A DNA stretch of 50,505 nucleotides. Source: an uncultured Ruminiclostridium sp. GTDB taxonomy: Bacteria; Bacillota; Clostridia; Oscillospirales; Ruminococcaceae. Positions 7,528 to 14,909 of the stretch are shown here, one piece after another (position 1 is the first letter of the stretch; each line of letters begins with the position of its first letter). The stretch lies in NCBI GenBank assembly GCA_934490165.1, contig CAKSTB010000020.1, forward strand, positions 1-50,505, written 5' to 3'. The notes under the pieces are model-generated. The model made no database searches. It had not been told where the DNA came from and saw only the letters and a program-made list of their open reading frames with translations. The position numbers were made by a program, and so were the translations under genes.

Positions 7528-8166
7528 ATGAAAAAAAGCTTCATCATACTGCTGATTACGGCTTTGGCTGTCACAACAGCCGCCTTAATGAGCGGATGCG
7601 GCTCAGATACAACATCTTCGGACAACACGACCCCTGACACGCCACCAACCACATCAGAGAGCAAAGATTCAGAACCTTCGTCGCAACAGACAACGGTATC
7701 GGATATCATATCCGTCCCTGAAAGCTCAGGCGATGCCGAGAGTAGTAACGACAGCGAAAGCAGCGACACTACAGTGACCGATCTGCGTAGCCAGATAGTA
7801 GCTACGGCAGAAGCACTCGTCGGCATAGATTATGTAAGCGGTATGGCTTCTCCCGAACAGGGCTTCGACAATTCGGGACTGATCTATTACGTTCTCCGCG
7901 AAAACGGCTTTATAAATTGTCCGAGAGGTACAGCCGCACAAAGAGAAATGGGTACTTCAATAGGTCTTGACGAAATAAGAGAGGGCGACTTGCTCTTCTT
8001 TGCCGATAAAGACAGCGAAACGGACGAAACGATAGAGTTCGGCGGCATCTACATCGGTAACGGAAAGCTGATATACAGCCCCTATCCCGGCGAAAAGGTA
8101 AAGTTCGCCGACATCAACAGTGCTTATTGGCAAAACAGCTTCAGTGTTGCAATAAGCATTGCTTAA
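7528..8166 (+). CDS. NlpC/P60-like lipoprotein lacking the catalytic Cys and His
   Basis: This 212-residue lipoprotein has a signal peptide with lipobox LMSGC, a Ser/Asp/Glu-rich linker to about residue 85 and a C-terminal domain with the NlpC/P60 pattern: GFDNSGLIYYVL, CPRGTAAQREMG, LDEIREGDLLFF, FGGIYIGNGKLIYSP. In active family members the first motif reads FDCSG and the second HVGIYIG. Here the Cys is Asn115 and the His position is Phe171, so peptidoglycan endopeptidase activity is not expected. The fold may still bind peptidoglycan or regulate another hydrolase. A GGAGGGAAAAA site precedes the ATG. The next gene is a paralogue with the same substitutions. Confidence 0.8.
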   Translation: MKKSFIILLITALAVTTAALMSGCGSDTTSSDNTTPDTPPTTSESKDSEPSSQQTTVSDIISVPESSGDAESSNDSESSDTTVTDLRSQIVATAEALVGIDYVSGMASPEQGFDNSGLIYYVLRENGFINCPRGTAAQREMGTSIGLDEIREGDLLFFADKDSETDETIEFGGIYIGNGKLIYSPYPGEKVKFADINSAYWQNSFSVAISIA

Positions 8167-8207
8167 ACTTGATAATGACATTGTCCTTCATATAAAACTA
8201 CAAGAAT

Positions 8208-8240
8208 ACCGTCTGCGAAAGCAGACGGTGTTTTTGTTTT
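8208..8240 (+). terminator. Rho-independent terminator of the first NlpC/P60-like gene
   Basis: ACCGTCTGC-GAAA-GCAGACGGT (8208-8229) is followed by GTTTTTGTTTT. Confidence 0.92.
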
Positions 8241-8247
8241 CCGACGT

Positions 8248-8319
8248 TTGTTACCGAATTGTTACCGTTGTTACCGTTTTGTAACCATTTGTAACCGAAT
8301 TGTTACCGTATTGTAACCG
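8248..8319 (+). promoter_or_regulatory. Array of seven TTGTWACCG motifs at helical spacing
   Basis: Seven copies of TTGTTACCG or TTGTAACCG (one ends in A) start at 8248, 8259, 8268, 8279, 8289, 8300 and 8311. The mean step is 10.5 bases, one turn of B-DNA. The array ends 8 bases before the -35 of the next gene. It is probably a multi-site operator bound on one DNA face; the binding protein is unknown. Confidence 0.75.
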
Positions 8320-8327
8320 AATTTTAA

Positions 8328-8355
8328 TTGCTTTTTGCTTATTTTATGATATACT
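8328..8355 (+). promoter_or_regulatory. Promoter of the second NlpC/P60-like lipoprotein gene
   Basis: TTGCTT (8328-8333), 16 bases and TATACT (8350-8355) lie immediately downstream of the motif array and about 43 bases before the start codon. Confidence 0.65.
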
Positions 8356-8397
8356 TAAGTCAAGGACAGGAGATGTTCAAGTAAAGGTCGTGATACT

Positions 8398-9255
8398 ATG
8401 AAAAAGAAATTATCATTGATTTTAGCGATATTAACAATTGCCGCTGTGGCATCGCTTACCGCCTGCTCGGGAAATTCTCAGCCGACAGAAAGCAGTGAAG
8501 CGCCGCAAAGCTCAAGCGCAGAAAACAGCACCGACAACTCCGATAACGACAGTTCAGAAGCCTCCACCAACTCCTCGTCCGAAAACACATCTTCAGATGA
8601 CAGTTCAGCCGATGATACATCGTCAGGCGACAGCTCAACCGATGATACATCGTCAGGTGATAGCTCAGCCGATGATACGTCGTCAGGCGACAACTCAACC
8701 GATGATACATCGTCAGGCGATAGTTCTACAGATGATACGTCGTCAGGCGATAGTTCTACAGATGATACGTCGTCAGGCGACAACTCAACCGATGATACAT
8801 CGTCAGGCGATAGTTCTACAGATGATACGTCGTCAGGCGACAACTCAACCGATGACACGTCAAGCGATACCGAGCCTGCCGCACCGTCCGAAAAAGGTGA
8901 CGCTATAGCGAAAACGGCATACGATATGCTTGATAAGCCGTTCACCGACGGCGGATACACACCCGAAACAGGCTTTGACAACTCAGGTCTTATCTATTAT
9001 GCACTGACAAGTGCGGGCATTGAGTGTCCGAGAGGTCTTACCGCGCAGAAAGACATGGGTAAAGAGGTCAAGCTCTCCGAGCTTCAGAAAGGTGATATCG
9101 TCTTTATAAAAGACGGCGAATCCTTCTTCGGCGGCATATACACAGGTGACGACACAATGGTTTTCAGTCCCTATCCCGGACAGAAGGTGCGCACCGCCAA
9201 TCTCAAGTCGATATACTATATCGACAACTTCCTTAAGGCTGTAAGAGTGGGTTAA
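8398..9255 (+). CDS. NlpC/P60-like lipoprotein with Asp/Ser repeats, catalytic residues missing
   Basis: This 285-residue lipoprotein has a signal peptide with lipobox LTAC. A long low-complexity stalk (about residues 25-160) contains many copies of the 9-residue unit DDTSSGDSS or DDTSSGDNS. A C-terminal NlpC/P60-like domain follows: GFDNSGLIYYAL, CPRGLTAQKDMG, LSELQKGDIVFI, FGGIYTGDDTMVFSP. As in its neighbour the catalytic Cys is Asn (Asn195) and the catalytic His position is Phe (Phe244). Identical losses in two diverged paralogues argue for a maintained non-catalytic role, such as peptidoglycan binding. The phased motif array upstream is specific to this gene. Confidence 0.8.
   Translation: MKKKLSLILAILTIAAVASLTACSGNSQPTESSEAPQSSSAENSTDNSDNDSSEASTNSSSENTSSDDSSADDTSSGDSSTDDTSSGDSSADDTSSGDNSTDDTSSGDSSTDDTSSGDSSTDDTSSGDNSTDDTSSGDSSTDDTSSGDNSTDDTSSDTEPAAPSEKGDAIAKTAYDMLDKPFTDGGYTPETGFDNSGLIYYALTSAGIECPRGLTAQKDMGKEVKLSELQKGDIVFIKDGESFFGGIYTGDDTMVFSPYPGQKVRTANLKSIYYIDNFLKAVRVG
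8600..8862 (+). repeat. 27-bp tandem coding repeats of the Asp/Ser stalk
   Basis: Near-identical 27-base units encode DDTSSGDSS/NS-type nonamers, with block-wise identical pairs. This is consistent with recent slippage or recombination, so the copy number is expected to vary. Confidence 0.85.
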
Positions 9256-9479
9256 CGCTTTTATTGCACAATCATCACAAAGCCTTACCAGCACAACAGA
9301 ATATAACTACAAAATTTCCCCAATGTTTTCAAAAACCGCAATAACATTTCAGACTACGCCGAGTAATATTTCTGCATCGCTTTTTTAATACCCGCAAACG
9401 TTACGAAACATCTCCGAATCATCACAGCAGTTTTTCAATCCCGGCTGCATTGCAGCAATTCTCCTCTCTTATATATCTG

Positions 9480-9514
9480 CCCCTCCGCATTTGCGGAGGG
9501 GCAAAATCTTTTTA
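9480..9514 (+). terminator. Rho-independent terminator before the GH2 gene
   Basis: CCCCTCCGC-ATTT-GCGGAGGGG is followed by CAAAATCTTTTT. It is about 225 bases past the preceding stop codon and uses the same stem as the terminator at 302-330. Confidence 0.75.
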
Positions 9515-9532
9515 CCGAAAGCCTGATTTATC

Positions 9533-9561
9533 TTGATTTTCATCATTCAAACTGCTACAAT
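9533..9561 (+). promoter_or_regulatory. Promoter of the GH2 gene
   Basis: TTGATT (9533-9538), 17 bases and TACAAT (9556-9561) use the same hexamers and spacing as the rnpB promoter. The GH2 start codon lies about 44 bases downstream. Confidence 0.75.
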
Positions 9562-9604
9562 ATAAATATACAAATTCAGCTATGAAGCCGAAAGGAAGAA
9601 TAAA

Positions 9605-12600
9605 ATGGAAAAACGTACAGTCTTATTCAACGACAACTGGAAATTCGCACTTACCGAACCCGACAGTGACGAATCGGCTCTTCAGAATATACATTGGTAC
9701 AATGTAGAAATTCCTCACGACTGGCTTATCGGCGATACCGCAAACCTTTATAAATCGGGCTGCGGCTGGTACGAAAAGCATTTTTCGATAGACAAGCTTG
9801 ACGCACAGGACTGCTATATACTTATGTTTGACGGCGTGTATATGGATACAACCGTTTATGTCAATGGAAAAACAGTCGGCGAGTGGAAATACGGCTACAC
9901 CTCTTTCAGCTTTGATATAACCGACTTCCTTACCGAGGGCGACAATCGCATTTTGGTAAGGGTAAATCATAAAGCACCCAATACCCGCTGGTACAGCGGA
10001 GCGGGCATATACCGCAACGTGTGGCTGAGAAAGACCTCACGCAATCATATTGCACAGGACGGCATCTATATAAATGCACGCCCCAACGACAGCGACCGCA
10101 GAGAGCACGGCAAGTGGAAAGTTACTATACAGACAGAGCTGTCCGTTCCCACCTGCGGGATTCTGTCTTTTGACATAACCGACCCGTTCGGACGTGAAAC
10201 ATACAGCTGTGAACGCAGAATTTGCGGAAAGAGCGACAAGCTGATATTCTATATTGACGGACCTAAGCTGTGGGATACCATCACCCCCAACCTTTATTCA
10301 TTAAAGGCTGTGCTGTGCGCCGAGGACGGAACACAGTACGACTGCGTTCAGACAAAGTTCGGTTTCAGAACTACAAAGTTCGACCCGAAAGAGGGCTTCC
10401 TGCTCAACGGTATCCGCCTTAAGTTAAACGGCGTTTGTATGCACCACGACCTTGGCGCACTCGGCGCGGCTGTAAATTATGACGCAACATATCGCCAACT
10501 TGCAAAGATGAAAGAAATGGGTGTCAACGCTATCCGTACTAGCCACAACCCTCCCTCGAGAGAGCTTATGGATATATGCGATGAAATGGGTCTTGTTGTC
10601 GACAGCGAGATATTCGATATGTGGGAGCTTGCAAAGAACGAAAACGACTATCACCGTTTCTTCCCAGAGTGGTATAAGACGGACGTTGCCGCATGGATAC
10701 GCCGCGACCGTAACCGTCCCTCGGTTATTATGTGGAGCATAGGCAATGAAATATACGATACCCACAAGAGTCCGAGAGGTCTTGAGGTGGCGCAGATGCT
10801 GAGCGCCGAGGTCGAAAAGAACGACCCTATGCGCAACGCTCTTCCTACCATTGCGTCAAACTATATGCAGTGGGAGAATGCGCAGAATGTAGCAGACTTC
10901 ATTAAGCTCGCCGGCTATAACTACGCCGAAAAGCTGTATGACGAGCACCATGAAAAGCACCCCGACTGGGTGATATACGGCAGTGAAACGGCATCAACAG
11001 TCCGTTCACGAGGAATTTACCACTTCCCATACGACACGTCACTGCTTGTGTATGATGATCTGCAGTGCTCGGATCTCGGCAACAGCGTTGTAAACTGGGG
11101 TGCTTCGCCGCTTAAGTCCTATGCTATGGATACAGCCGCCGACTATTCTATGGGACAGTTTGTCTGGACGGGCTTTGATTATATCGGAGAGCCCACTCCC
11201 TACAGCACCAAAAACTCATATTTCGGCATTGTGGATACCGCAGGCTTTGAAAAAGATTCCTTCTGGTTCTATAAATCGGTGTGGGATATTGCCTGCGAAA
11301 AGCCTTTTATCCATATTTCGCCCTGCTACTGGGACTTCAATGAGGGTCAGATGATTGACATCATCGCATATTCAAATCTCCCTGTTCTTAAGCTCCGTTA
11401 CGGCGGAGAAATATATCTGGGCGAAACACTCGACCACAAGAGCGAGGGCAAGCTGTGTGCACATTTCCGCGTGCCCTACCACAAGCAGTTGCCGATATCT
11501 GTAAGAGGATATTACAACGAAAACAGTATAATCGATAACTATGCAGTTGAAGAGGTGCTTTTCACTCCTTCCGACCCCTATAAAATCCGTATGCACAGCG
11601 ACAGGAGCGAGATAACCGCTGACGGCAGGTCGCTTGCATTCATAACAATAACAGTAGAGGATAAGACGGGTCAGAATGTTCTCAACGCTGTCAACAGGAT
11701 TAAATTCACCGTCAGCGGTGCGGGCAGACTGCTCGGACTTGATAACGGCGACAGCACCGATTACGACAGCTACAAGGGCGATCACCGCAAGCTGTTCTCA
11801 GGCAAGCTGCTTGCGATCATCGGTTCAACATTTGAAACAGGCAGTATCACAGTCACCGCCGAAAGCGAGGGCTTACAACCCGATTCGTTAATGATCAACA
11901 CCGTTGCTCCCGACACAGCACCTGAAGGCGTAAGCGTGGTAACAGAAAACATATTCCCCGCAGTGACAACACCGTATACAAATGAAGTGCCGATCCGAAA
12001 AATTGAGCTCATCGACAAAGGCACACACAAGCTCGGCAAGGACAATGATACCGCAAAAATAAACGTGAAGATATACCCTGAAAACGCAACATTCCACGAT
12101 ATAGATTTTAAATGCTGCGCCGATAACGGTGTTGAGATAAGCTTTGCTAAGGTGACCGGATTTGACGGTAATACAGCCGTATTAAAGGCGTTCGGTGACG
12201 GAAATTTCCGTCTGCGCGCTTATTCGAAGAACGGCACAGATATCCCCAAGGTGATCTCCGAGCTTGAATATACCGTTCAGGGGCTCGGCAAGGCAGAAAA
12301 AGACCCGTATATCTTTACTGCCGCCTGCCTTTGCGACTTCTCAAGCGTTCCCGTTACAACGATAGACAGAGGTTCTCTCGGCGGATTTGACGGCAGGACC
12401 GTAGTCGGCTTCAGCTCAATGGATTTCGGCAGCGGCACAAAGCGTATAACAATAAGCGTCGGAAACTGCGGCGGCGGTGAAGATTACCCCGTTGAGCTGT
12501 ATCTCGGCGATGCCGACAACGGCGGCGAATATATCGGCACATTCGGCATAAAGAATAACGGCGGCTGGGATAGGGCATATCCTCAGGAGTTCGACCTCCC

Positions 12601-13060
12601 GCGCAGAATAAGCGGAATACACGATATCAGCTTTGTTATCAATAATTCCTGCATATTCGGCGGCTTTGAATTTGCAAAGTACGACCGCACCTATGCAGAG
12701 AATGCGGCGTCTGACAATGACAACCTTTACGGCGACGATTATAAGGTAAGCGGCTCATGCGTTGAGGAAATAGGCAACAACGTTGTTATTGAGTTCAATA
12801 ACCTCGACTTTGCAGACGGCACGGATAAGATAACCGTAACAGGCAGAACACCGCTTGACAACTGCACTATACAGCTCAGAGTAAACGATGAGAACGGCAA
12901 CCAGACAACCCGCCTGCTTGAGTTCCCTCACGCAGACGAGTATACACCCGTAACATTCGATATCGAGCGTATCTGCGGAAAGAACAATATAGCGTTCGTA
13001 TTCCTGCCGGGTACACAGTTCGATATGGCATCGTTCAGATTTATAAAAGCGGAAGAATAA
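9605..13060 (+). CDS. Glycoside hydrolase family 2 enzyme (beta-galactosidase type)
   Basis: This 1151-residue protein has the GH2 order: N-terminal sugar-binding jelly-roll (IPHDW, GCGWYEKHF, YVNG), an Ig-like domain, a TIM barrel with acid/base Glu382 (WSIGNEIYD) and nucleophile Glu461 (YGSETAS), and further Ig-like domains (about 590-850). Two C-terminal segments (about 900-1020 and 1035-1150) resemble tandem beta-sandwich modules of CBM6-like type with the pattern VGFSSMDFGSG / IEFNNLDFADG; this is an inference from pattern. There is no signal peptide, so the enzyme appears cytoplasmic, which is unusual with carbohydrate-binding modules. It likely removes terminal beta-galactosyl or related residues from imported oligosaccharides. 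AAAGGAAGAA precedes the ATG. It stands alone with its own promoter. Confidence 0.9.
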   Translation: MEKRTVLFNDNWKFALTEPDSDESALQNIHWYNVEIPHDWLIGDTANLYKSGCGWYEKHFSIDKLDAQDCYILMFDGVYMDTTVYVNGKTVGEWKYGYTSFSFDITDFLTEGDNRILVRVNHKAPNTRWYSGAGIYRNVWLRKTSRNHIAQDGIYINARPNDSDRREHGKWKVTIQTELSVPTCGILSFDITDPFGRETYSCERRICGKSDKLIFYIDGPKLWDTITPNLYSLKAVLCAEDGTQYDCVQTKFGFRTTKFDPKEGFLLNGIRLKLNGVCMHHDLGALGAAVNYDATYRQLAKMKEMGVNAIRTSHNPPSRELMDICDEMGLVVDSEIFDMWELAKNENDYHRFFPEWYKTDVAAWIRRDRNRPSVIMWSIGNEIYDTHKSPRGLEVAQMLSAEVEKNDPMRNALPTIASNYMQWENAQNVADFIKLAGYNYAEKLYDEHHEKHPDWVIYGSETASTVRSRGIYHFPYDTSLLVYDDLQCSDLGNSVVNWGASPLKSYAMDTAADYSMGQFVWTGFDYIGEPTPYSTKNSYFGIVDTAGFEKDSFWFYKSVWDIACEKPFIHISPCYWDFNEGQMIDIIAYSNLPVLKLRYGGEIYLGETLDHKSEGKLCAHFRVPYHKQLPISVRGYYNENSIIDNYAVEEVLFTPSDPYKIRMHSDRSEITADGRSLAFITITVEDKTGQNVLNAVNRIKFTVSGAGRLLGLDNGDSTDYDSYKGDHRKLFSGKLLAIIGSTFETGSITVTAESEGLQPDSLMINTVAPDTAPEGVSVVTENIFPAVTTPYTNEVPIRKIELIDKGTHKLGKDNDTAKINVKIYPENATFHDIDFKCCADNGVEISFAKVTGFDGNTAVLKAFGDGNFRLRAYSKNGTDIPKVISELEYTVQGLGKAEKDPYIFTAACLCDFSSVPVTTIDRGSLGGFDGRTVVGFSSMDFGSGTKRITISVGNCGGGEDYPVELYLGDADNGGEYIGTFGIKNNGGWDRAYPQEFDLPRRISGIHDISFVINNSCIFGGFEFAKYDRTYAENAASDNDNLYGDDYKVSGSCVEEIGNNVVIEFNNLDFADGTDKITVTGRTPLDNCTIQLRVNDENGNQTTRLLEFPHADEYTPVTFDIERICGKNNIAFVFLPGTQFDMASFRFIKAEE

Positions 13061-13095
13061 AATTCCAGTCTGCCGATAAACCTACATAACTTATA

Positions 13096-13237
13096 AAAAT
13101 GGGGTTTGGGGCGTAGCCCCAAGCAGGGTGAGGGCGGCAGCCCCACATTCAGCCCCTTTCCGGGGGAAAGGGGTTTGGGGATAGGGATAATAAATCAGAA
13201 GTTTATTTCAAAAACAAACTTTTTCTACAACCTGTAA
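13096..13237. repeat. Dispersed structured repeat, family A copy 2
   Basis: It starts with AAAATGGGGTTTGGGGCGTA, carries CCCCTTTCC / GGAAAGGGG and ends with the same approximately 50 bases as the copy at 7104-7316 (ATAAATCAGAAGTTTATTTC and following). It fills the gap after the GH2 gene. Confidence 0.8.
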
Positions 13238-13281
13238 AATTCATCGCCGTCATAAACAACAGAATTAAAATTTAACAGAGC

Positions 13282-13320
13282 GAACGCCCACTTTATTATG
13301 TCAGTGGGCGTTCAAGTTTT
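13282..13320. terminator. Terminator between the GH2 gene and the convergent lipoprotein gene
   Basis: GAACGCCCAC / GTGGGCGTTC (13282-13291 and 13304-13313) is followed on the plus strand by AAGTTTT and on the minus strand by a T-rich run a few bases further. It may serve both converging units. Confidence 0.65.
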
Positions 13321-13357
13321 ATAGGAGATAAGATGATAGCATAACAGTCAGATACAA

Positions 13358-13795
13358 TTAACGGGATTGTACGCTCTGTTCATAGTCATTCAATATGGCA
13401 TAAACCTTTGATACAATACGGGAAAATTGCGAAGGTGAGTTAATTTGCATCTGTTGTAATTCGGCTTCAGCGCCTTGCTTCCATTCGGCTTTTTCAAAAT
13501 CATAATATTGTGTTATGTCCAGGGAAAATCCCGCCTCCTTAATTTTTAAAATAGTGCTGTCGATTGGATTTCCGTTATCAGTGTTGACGGAATATGATGA
13601 AAAACCGTCGTCTGAATTCACAACAGCATCGGAGCTTATATCACTCGTTTGTTTATCGTTGATTTCGCTTTCACTCTTTGAAACAAGCGTATCAGGTGCT
13701 TTTTCCGAAGCTGATGGATCACCGTATGACTTGCAGGCGGCAAGCAATATGGCAACAGAAGCGCAAATTGATAAAACAATTACCTTTGATTTCAT
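13358..13795 (-). CDS. Small lipoprotein of unknown function
   Basis: This 145-residue protein begins with a lipoprotein signal peptide (lipobox LAAC, followed by KSYGD) and a Ser/Asp/Glu-rich linker. A C-terminal part of about 70 residues has ILKIKEAGFSLDITQYYDFEKAEWKQ and ends with QSVQSR. AAGGAGGA precedes the ATG. The gene is transcribed from a consensus promoter (TTGACA-17-TATAAT) whose region is occupied by two palindromes shared with the divergent XRE regulator gene. That strongly suggests tight repression with conditional high expression. I do not recognise the family. Confidence 0.7.
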   Translation of the reverse strand: MKSKVIVLSICASVAILLAACKSYGDPSASEKAPDTLVSKSESEINDKQTSDISSDAVVNSDDGFSSYSVNTDNGNPIDSTILKIKEAGFSLDITQYYDFEKAEWKQGAEAELQQMQINSPSQFSRIVSKVYAILNDYEQSVQSR

Positions 13796-13820
13796 AAAAG
13801 TCCTCCTTAATGAGCAAAGT

Positions 13821-13848
13821 AATTACAGGAACTATTCTGCCTGTAATT
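13821..13848. promoter_or_regulatory. Palindromic operator candidate 1
   Basis: AATTACAGG (13821-13829) and CCTGTAATT (13840-13848) form a perfect 9-bp inverted repeat across the predicted start point and -10 of the lipoprotein promoter. Confidence 0.65.
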
Positions 13849-13874
13849 ATACCACTATACTTCCTATTTGTCAA
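13846..13874 (-). promoter_or_regulatory. Consensus promoter of the small lipoprotein gene
   Basis: On the minus strand TTGACA, exactly 17 bases, then TATAAT: a perfect sigma-A consensus. It is the strongest promoter in the window and is overlapped by both palindromes. Confidence 0.85.
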
Positions 13875-13891
13875 GCAAAATAGGAAGTATA
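13856..13891. promoter_or_regulatory. Palindromic operator candidate 2
   Basis: TATACTTCCTATTT and AAATAGGAAGTATA are inverted arms around a short centre. The palindrome covers the -35 and spacer of the lipoprotein promoter and the TATAAT (13888-13893) usable by the divergent regulator gene. It is a likely binding site of the adjacent XRE protein. Confidence 0.7.
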
Positions 13892-13923
13892 ATTCATATA
13901 TAAAGCAATTTGGAGGAACTAAA

Positions 13924-14262
13924 ATGCTTGTTTTTGATTTCAGAACAATAGGAAATAAACTACTTGCCGTTCGTAAAAAAGCGGGTTTAACACAAAGTGA
14001 AGTTGCCGAAAAAGCAAACCTGTCGGACCGAACATATGCAGATATAGAGCGCGGAACAGTAAATATGAGAATAGAAACTATACTGAAAATCTGCGAAGCT
14101 TTGCATATCACTCCCGATACAGTTCTTACATCGGAAAATCCCGATATTGCGGCAAAGCGAGAAGAAATATCAAATCTATTTGAAAAATGCACTCCATCTC
14201 AAAAAGACACTGCCTTAAAATTATTACAGGTCTATTTAAACTCTCTGAACTTGCCGGAATAA
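13924..14262 (+). CDS. XRE-family transcriptional regulator
   Basis: This 112-residue protein has a Cro/C1-type helix-turn-helix at residues 9-66 (IGNKLLAVRKKAGLTQSEVA, then NLSDRTYADIERG). A C-terminal part of about 45 residues probably mediates dimerisation (EISNLFEKCTPSQKDTALKLL). The start is placed at the ATG eight bases after GGAGGA; the reading frame is open upstream, but that region carries the operator palindromes. It is divergent from the lipoprotein gene, with two palindromes between them, so it probably represses that gene and perhaps itself. Confidence 0.88.
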   Translation: MLVFDFRTIGNKLLAVRKKAGLTQSEVAEKANLSDRTYADIERGTVNMRIETILKICEALHITPDTVLTSENPDIAAKREEISNLFEKCTPSQKDTALKLLQVYLNSLNLPE

Positions 14263-14367
14263 AGCGGGCAAAATATGTCGGTTTTTTCTTTTTTGCAGGA
14301 TTGAGGATATATGTGCGCTTTCCACTCCCAAATTATTTACAATTCCACCCTCCGCTATAGACTTTTA

Positions 14368-14376
14368 GTGAAAAAT
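14368..14376 (+). promoter_or_regulatory. Extended -10 promoter of the Nudix gene
   Basis: TGCTATAAT matches an extended -10 (TGnTATAAT). No good -35 is seen at 17 bases. Confidence 0.55.
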
Positions 14377-14451
14377 GTGCTATAATATAAACGATTATAA
14401 ATAACTTTGCCGCACAGACGGAGGGCAGACACAAGGAGGTGTCCGTAGCAG

Positions 14452-14865
14452 ATGACTTACGAAAAGTCCTGCGGAGGAATAGTTTACAGAAAATTTCACG
14501 GCAATACCGAAATATTGCTGATAAAACACGTCAAATCAGGTTACTGGTCTTTCCCGAAAGGACACGTTGAGAACGGTGAAACGGAAGAAGAAACCGCAAA
14601 GCGTGAAATAAAGGAAGAAACCGGAATAGACGTTTATATTGACTCGGGCTTCAGAGAAACGGTTACATATTCGCCGCGCAAGGACGCAAAGAAAGATGTT
14701 GTATATTTTGTCGCACGCGCGAGAAATTATGACTACACGCCTCAGCTCGAAGAGATTTCGGATATCCGCTGGGTCGGGATAGGACAAGCGCATAATCTGC
14801 TTGTCTATGATAATGATAAATTGATAGTCAATAAAGCAAAGGGCTTTATTGCGCTTATGAAGTGA
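14452..14865 (+). CDS. Nudix hydrolase (Ap4A-hydrolase-like)
   Basis: This 137-residue protein contains a complete Nudix box at residues 37-59 (Gly37, Glu43, then REIKEETGI), matching the GX5EX7REUXEEXGU consensus that binds Mg and catalyses diphosphate cleavage. The start MTYEKSCGGIVYRK and FPKGHVENGE resemble bis(5'-nucleosyl)-tetraphosphatases, which clear dinucleoside polyphosphates. The exact substrate cannot be assigned. AAGGAGGTG precedes the ATG. folC follows 44 bases downstream and is probably co-transcribed. Confidence 0.9.
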   Translation: MTYEKSCGGIVYRKFHGNTEILLIKHVKSGYWSFPKGHVENGETEEETAKREIKEETGIDVYIDSGFRETVTYSPRKDAKKDVVYFVARARNYDYTPQLEEISDIRWVGIGQAHNLLVYDNDKLIVNKAKGFIALMK

Positions 14866-14909
14866 TTGTGTTTTGAGTAAAAAAGAAGAAAATGCGAAAG
14901 GAAAGCCGC

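Larger units (their letters stand above)
9256..9604 (+). other. Intergenic region with terminator and GH2 promoter
   Basis: Apart from the terminator at 9480-9514 and the promoter at 9533-9561, only a weak hairpin (GGCTGCATTGCAGC, around 9443) was seen. There is no supported ORF. Confidence 0.6.

Noticed and set aside
8246..8320. The TTGTWACCG array as a CRISPR array
   Set aside because: Units are only 9-11 bases apart with no spacers, so the repeat-spacer format of CRISPR is absent. No cas genes are nearby.
13910..14262. XRE regulator and lipoprotein as a toxin-antitoxin pair or prophage remnant
   Set aside because: The genes are divergent rather than overlapping in an operon, the lipoprotein has a secretion signal, and no phage genes are near.
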